From Bdellovibrionales bacterium (GTDB lineage Bacteria; Bdellovibrionota; Bacteriovoracia; Bacteriovoracales; Bacteriovoracaceae), in assembly GCA_030633015.1 (NCBI GenBank), contig DAOVTR010000003.1, forward strand, positions 1-19,174: DNA of 19,174 nucleotides. The letters run 5' to 3'. Under the pieces are notes generated by a model, which worked only from the letters and a program-made list of their open reading frames with translations, was not told the origin of the DNA and did not search any database. Each line of letters starts with the position of its first letter. Within the stretch, counting starts at the first letter, position 1. Positions 16,097-19,174 of the stretch are shown here, piece by piece. The position numbers were made by a program, and so were the translations under genes.

Positions 16097-17391
16097 CTCT
16101 CAACCTCTGTCAATACTTGTTTTGCAATCAATTCATGCCCAAAAAAAGTGGTATGCCCCCATGACTTATTAAAACTATCCATAAAGACCTGATCATAGGA
16201 ATGAATACTTAATGCCTTTAGAAAGTTATCCCTATTTTCAACAAGTATAATATTCTGATAATCTGGTTTTATCCACTCTCCATCTCGATCTACAAAGTAT
16301 CCTCTTAAAGGACTTAAAGAAACTGTGGGGTATTGCATTGCTATGAGCTTAATTGATTTTAGATTTAGTTTATCAAATAATGTTCGATAATGATGAGCAG
16401 TAACCTCATTTTTTGCTAGTTTTAAATTCAAACTAATATTTCTTTTACCAAGTTCATAAAAAATCAGATCAGGAATATCTTTAATCTCATCAAAGCAATA
16501 AGACATTGATCCCCAGATATCTTGTTCAATTTCCTTTATGTATGGCGTGACTTGTAAGATCATTTTCCTACATGTGTCGTGATCAATACCTAGAGTATTG
16601 ATTGATATATACATTACATCATGATTCGTCGGACAAAGAGTTAATGCTCTTACTGCCATGGGAACAAGCTTATCTTTTAACTTACTGTATTTGCTAAAAT
16701 CATTATCTCCACGTAATTTAGTAATTATCTCAGATAGATATAAAGCTTCTACGCACTTATTGCCTGCTGCCTTAACTCTTACTTTTTCAAAAGCAATATC
16801 CAAATTATATTTATTAAAATCTTTTGCAAACTGTGGAACATTATCCCTTTGTTCATATGTTAACCATCTAATTGTTCCTATTGAAAACTTTTTATGAATG
16901 AGGTTATTTACTGCTTCAAAAACCCAATAACTAAGCTTCACTAATTTTAGTGAAAAAACAAAACTCTTTAACCCGCTAAAATTGTAGTTATCTCCTTGCT
17001 GATAATAAGTATGTCTATTATCGTTAATTCCCATCATTGAAATGACAATATCAGGATTATATTTATCAATCCACATATCAACATCAGACAAAATAAAAGA
17101 AGATTGCACTCCTCCTTTGGCAACATTAATAACTTTTGCGTTATAGCCTTTACTCTTTAACATTTTGTCTAATTGCCGAGGCCAAGAACCTTCCTCAGAA
17201 GATGACCAGTAATCAGCTGTAGTTGACTCTCCAACGGTTAAAATTTTTATGGTCTTATCATTAGTAATATGTCGTTCATTGCTAGCTAACTGGGGTCTAT
17301 ATAATATGGCCCCAGTAATTCTCATAAAAACTTCAGTCGTTAGCAAAACAGTAATAAAAATAATAAACGAAAATATAATCTTTTTTTTCAA
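16072..17391 (-). CDS. Membrane-anchored SGNH/GDSL-type hydrolase-like protein
   Basis: A 439-residue protein with one N-terminal membrane helix (residues 5-24) and an extracytoplasmic SGNH-type domain. Block I is LTVGESTTAD (51-60; Ser56, with GES in place of GDS), block II glycine is in VAKGG (90-94), and block III is SMMGINDNR (118-126; Asn123). The last block near the C-terminus is WGHTTFFGHELIA (411-423), where the family normally has D-x-x-H; His413 is in place but the position three before it is Ser410. Such enzymes remove or transfer acyl groups on polysaccharides, peptidoglycan or lipids. Residues 130-380 are a long helical insertion. The start is TTG at 17391, with GAAGGA 9 nt upstream; those bases lie in the tail of the eroded upstream gene. 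Confidence 0.8.
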   Translation of the reverse strand: MKKKIIFSFIIFITVLLTTEVFMRITGAILYRPQLASNERHITNDKTIKILTVGESTTADYWSSSEEGSWPRQLDKMLKSKGYNAKVINVAKGGVQSSFILSDVDMWIDKYNPDIVISMMGINDNRHTYYQQGDNYNFSGLKSFVFSLKLVKLSYWVFEAVNNLIHKKFSIGTIRWLTYEQRDNVPQFAKDFNKYNLDIAFEKVRVKAAGNKCVEALYLSEIITKLRGDNDFSKYSKLKDKLVPMAVRALTLCPTNHDVMYISINTLGIDHDTCRKMILQVTPYIKEIEQDIWGSMSYCFDEIKDIPDLIFYELGKRNISLNLKLAKNEVTAHHYRTLFDKLNLKSIKLIAMQYPTVSLSPLRGYFVDRDGEWIKPDYQNIILVENRDNFLKALSIHSYDQVFMDSFNKSWGHTTFFGHELIAKQVLTEVERIIKNRSK

Positions 17392-17394
17392 TGA

Positions 17395-17523
17395 CTAAAA
17401 TCCTTCTAGGGCCGGATACGCTCCATCACTAAGCGTCCATATCAATGAGTTATCCCAATGCATAGATAATTTTAAGTTTGGATTATAAAAGTGACTAAGC
17501 GTAAGGTCAACCCACCACGAATG
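17395..17523 (-). pseudogene. C-terminal remnant of a lost gene upstream of the SGNH hydrolase
   Basis: A 42-codon minus-strand frame closed by TAG at 17395-17397 reads protein-like sequence, including LKLSMHWDNSLIWTLSDG and then AYPALEGF. The W-x-x-S-x-IW-x-L-x-DG-x-YP-x-L pattern is what I would expect at the end of a repetitive surface protein such as the GLUG-motif type. Upstream, the frame stops at 17524, and other frames carry further fragments (for example NNVWNYEKYH near 17600), so the gene seems broken by frameshifts. The stop is 3 nt before the TTG of the SGNH gene, so the two probably once formed an operon. Family assignment is weak. Confidence 0.35.
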
Positions 17524-17772
17524 TCATCTTCGTCACTAGCTCCAACGTCATCAGAATGGGAAAATTGTGATAATTATTTGGCTAATGGTATTTTTCATAG
17601 TTCCAGACATTATTCATAGGAAGGGATGAATAAAATCATCGAGAAAAAGCTACTTGCAAACTAATTCTAATAGAAAATAGTGTAAAAGATTCAATAAGTT
17701 AACCTTTTTCTATGCTGCGAGTCATAAGGTGCTAATATTTTGTATTATTTATTAAAACTAAAGGCACTACTT
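17524..17772. other. Spacer upstream of the serine protease gene, mostly eroded sequence
   Basis: No intact gene is visible. The left part continues the out-of-frame remnants of the decayed minus-strand gene. A 13-codon plus-strand ORF (MNKIIEKKLLAN, 17626-17664) follows an AGGAAGGG ribosome-like run, but nothing is coupled to it. The protease ribosome site AAAGG is near 17760-17764. I could not settle on a promoter. Confidence 0.4.
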
Positions 17773-18906
17773 ATGAACTTCTATAAGTTATTACTACTAA
17801 TTATAACCATTTCTATTTTTTCAAGTTGTAACGAGAAAGCAACACCAAACCACCCTCTTAAATTACTGCCTTCTCATATTATTATTGGGAATGATTCTAG
17901 AGATAATTTTTATGGCAAAACAATTTCTCATAATGATTATAAAAAAATTGGCTTTGTATATAACAAAAGTGCCAAGGCGGGATGCACTGGAACCCTGATT
18001 AGTGATAGACATGTTTTAACTGCTGCCCACTGTCTTTATAATTCAGAAACAGATAGATGGTCCTCTTCTGCTGATTTTTATCCATCAATAAATTCGGCAT
18101 CAAAAATGCCTAAACAAAAGATTGGGTGGAAACGTTACGTAATTTTAAAAAACTATTTTATAGACAGTTATTTGAGTGATGACATTGCCATTATTGAACT
18201 CGATGAAAGTATAGGATCTACAATCGGATACTATAATTTAAAAAACAGCAATCAAATGAAACACCGCCATAGCATAGAGACCCAAATATTGGGATATCCT
18301 GGAGATAAACAACTTGCCACACTTTGGAAGGCAACCTGTGATGATACTTTTTTTAATGAAGATTACCAACTTATAAGCGATAGCTGTGATTCGGTTGGAG
18401 GAATGAGTGGTGCGCCCATGATAACCAAAGATACCAATAACAGTGATTTTATCTTTGGGGTAAGTGTAGCAGGTAGCCATGAAGAAAATCGAAACTTCGG
18501 AGTTTTAATTGATAATGGAAAATATACATTTATTCAAAATGTGATTGAAGGAAATATTGACTCACCTGAGTATATGGTTCGTACTAACCCAACTCCTGCT
18601 AGTAATAATTTAAAAATATTTTTCGAAAATGAGTGCCACAAACCAGTATATGTATCAGTTAAATATCTTGATCTAAATGGGGTCTGGAGAATTGGTGGAT
18701 GGTGGAAACTAGAGGGCGGGCAATTTTCTAAACTTGCAGATACAAACAATCGCTATTATTACTATTATGCAATCTCAAAAGATAAAACAAAAAAGTGGGA
18801 AGGAGATCATGGTTTTAGCTTTAAAGACAAGAAGTACTACTACAAGAAAAAAAAATATAATGGGAAATACTCAAAAAGGATTATTAACACTTTAACTTGT
18901 GATTAA
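17773..18906 (+). CDS. Trypsin-like serine protease lipoprotein with a DUF1036-like C-terminal domain
   Basis: A 377-residue lipoprotein (lipobox IFSSC, Cys19). The protease domain (about 55-260) is of the chymotrypsin/S1 type: GCTGTLISDRHVLTAAHC (His86), SDDIAIIELD (Asp137) and SVGGMSGAPM (Ser212), so the triad is complete. GGMSGAP replaces GDSGGP, as in V8/glutamyl-endopeptidase-like or bacterial S1 variants. Residues about 279-377 form a second domain: FFENECHKPVYVSV, GWWKLEGGQF and a tyrosine run before AISKD. This fits the DUF1036 pattern of secreted bacterial domains of unknown role. The tail is Lys/Tyr-rich. The start is the ATG at 17773 with AAAGG 8 nt upstream, giving a normal lipoprotein signal; a TTG 11 codons upstream is unlikely. 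It probably acts on envelope or extracellular proteins. Confidence 0.9.
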   Translation: MNFYKLLLLIITISIFSSCNEKATPNHPLKLLPSHIIIGNDSRDNFYGKTISHNDYKKIGFVYNKSAKAGCTGTLISDRHVLTAAHCLYNSETDRWSSSADFYPSINSASKMPKQKIGWKRYVILKNYFIDSYLSDDIAIIELDESIGSTIGYYNLKNSNQMKHRHSIETQILGYPGDKQLATLWKATCDDTFFNEDYQLISDSCDSVGGMSGAPMITKDTNNSDFIFGVSVAGSHEENRNFGVLIDNGKYTFIQNVIEGNIDSPEYMVRTNPTPASNNLKIFFENECHKPVYVSVKYLDLNGVWRIGGWWKLEGGQFSKLADTNNRYYYYYAISKDKTKKWEGDHGFSFKDKKYYYKKKKYNGKYSKRIINTLTCD

Positions 18907-18949
18907 AATTAAAATAACACAAAACTAACAACAATTTAACAAACAACCA

Positions 18950-18974
18950 CAAGATGATCCTTAAGATCATCTTG
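18950..18974. repeat. 10-bp perfect hairpin/palindrome just before the TonB-like gene
   Basis: CAAGATGATC (18950-18959) and GATCATCTTG (18965-18974) are perfect inverted arms around CTTAA. The repeat is 43 nt after the protease stop and 2 nt before the next ATG. No U-tract follows, so it is a poor terminator. An operator, or a hairpin acting on translation of the downstream gene, fits better. Confidence 0.5.
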
Positions 18975-18976
18975 GT

Positions 18977-19174
18977 ATGAAACTATCTTTTGTTATATCC
19001 ATTATTATTCACTTGTTTATTTCCAATACTTTAGTCATAAACAGATCTATAAAACCTAAACTAAAGAAAGAAAAAATATTTATTGTAAAAAGAATAACTA
19101 AAACGAATAATATTACAAAAAACAACATACCATCAAATAGTAACCATACCAGCAATCATTTAAAGAACTTTTCA
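18977..19174 (+). CDS. N-terminus of a TonB-like protein, cut by the window edge
   Basis: An ATG opens 66 codons that run off the window. Residues 4-15 form a membrane helix (SFVISIIIHLFI) containing S-x-x-x-H (Ser8, His12), the motif by which TonB engages ExbB/ExbD. It is followed by a basic, Lys/Asn-rich stretch, as in the periplasmic linker of TonB-type energy transducers. The length and composition seen match only the start of the family, and the decisive C-terminal domain is out of view. No Shine-Dalgarno precedes the ATG; instead a perfect 10-bp hairpin ends 2 nt before it. Confidence 0.55.
   Translation, partial: MKLSFVISIIIHLFISNTLVINRSIKPKLKKEKIFIVKRITKTNNITKNNIPSNSNHTSNHLKNFS

Noticed and set aside
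17521..17619. Plus-strand 32-codon ORF (MSSSSLAPTSSE...) in the spacer.
   Set aside because: It has no ribosome site and is antisense to the decayed minus-strand gene, with no protein-like features of its own.
14176..17659. The 12-mer AGCTACTTGCAA occurs at 14176-14187 and 17648-17659, both upstream of lipoprotein genes.
   Set aside because: Several shared 12-mers are expected by chance in 19 kb of AT-rich sequence, and the similarity does not extend on either side.
17626..17664. 13-codon ORF MNKIIEKKLLAN after an AGGAAGGG run, similar in size to the mini-ORF at 6408.
   Set aside because: It ends more than 100 nt before the next gene, so there is no coupling, and the ribosome-like run abuts the ATG.

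Overview
The window is AT-rich and gene-dense and looks like chromosome of a Gram-negative bacterium. Nearly every product carries a signal peptide, a lipobox or membrane helices. The outer-membrane-barrel, lipoprotein, SH3b and CHASE2-cyclase content, the low GC and the 'long secreted protein of unknown family' style would fit a Bdellovibrio/Bacteriovorax-type deltaproteobacterium (Bdellovibrionota). That placement is inference from style only; no rRNA or marker gene is present. I see no tRNA, rRNA, CRISPR array, insertion sequence or phage gene.

Layout. (1) 1-1627, minus: a secreted protein of unknown family, cut by the window edge, transcribed divergently from (2) 1767-3980, plus: a GT5 glycogen/starch-synthase homologue that unexpectedly has a signal peptide. 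(3) 3949-6122, minus: a two-gene unit of a small membrane protein followed by an MsbA-like ABC exporter, whose 3' end overlaps the synthase gene by 32 bp. (4) 6182-6420: a decayed stretch with prepilin-like and other coding fragments, running into a 12-codon mini-ORF and (5) 6450-7172, plus: a lipoprotein with a methyltransferase-like core. (6) 7174-7704, minus: a small secreted protein whose start region lies in an inverted repeat.

(7) 14087 down to 7809, minus: the main operon. It has five tightly packed genes: a 526-residue lipoprotein, an SH3b-domain secreted protein, an M48 metalloprotease, an OmpP1/FadL-like barrel and a CHASE2 class III adenylate cyclase. Spacings are 9 nt, 8 nt, a 14-nt overlap and 3 nt. 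The unit reads as a cell-envelope module coupled to cAMP signalling.

(8) 14235-16061, plus: a 608-residue lipoprotein with features resembling an ADP-ribosyltransferase fold. (9) 16072-17391, minus: a membrane-anchored SGNH-type hydrolase, preceded by the frameshifted tail of a lost upstream gene (17395-17523). (10) 17773-18906, plus: a trypsin-like serine protease lipoprotein with a DUF1036-like C-terminal domain. (11) 18977-19174, plus: the start of a TonB-like protein, directly behind a 10-bp hairpin.

I do not see a classical defence or mobile system. The most unusual items are the exported glycogen synthase homologue, the ADP-ribosyltransferase-like lipoprotein, the methyltransferase-like lipoprotein and the envelope/adenylate-cyclase operon.
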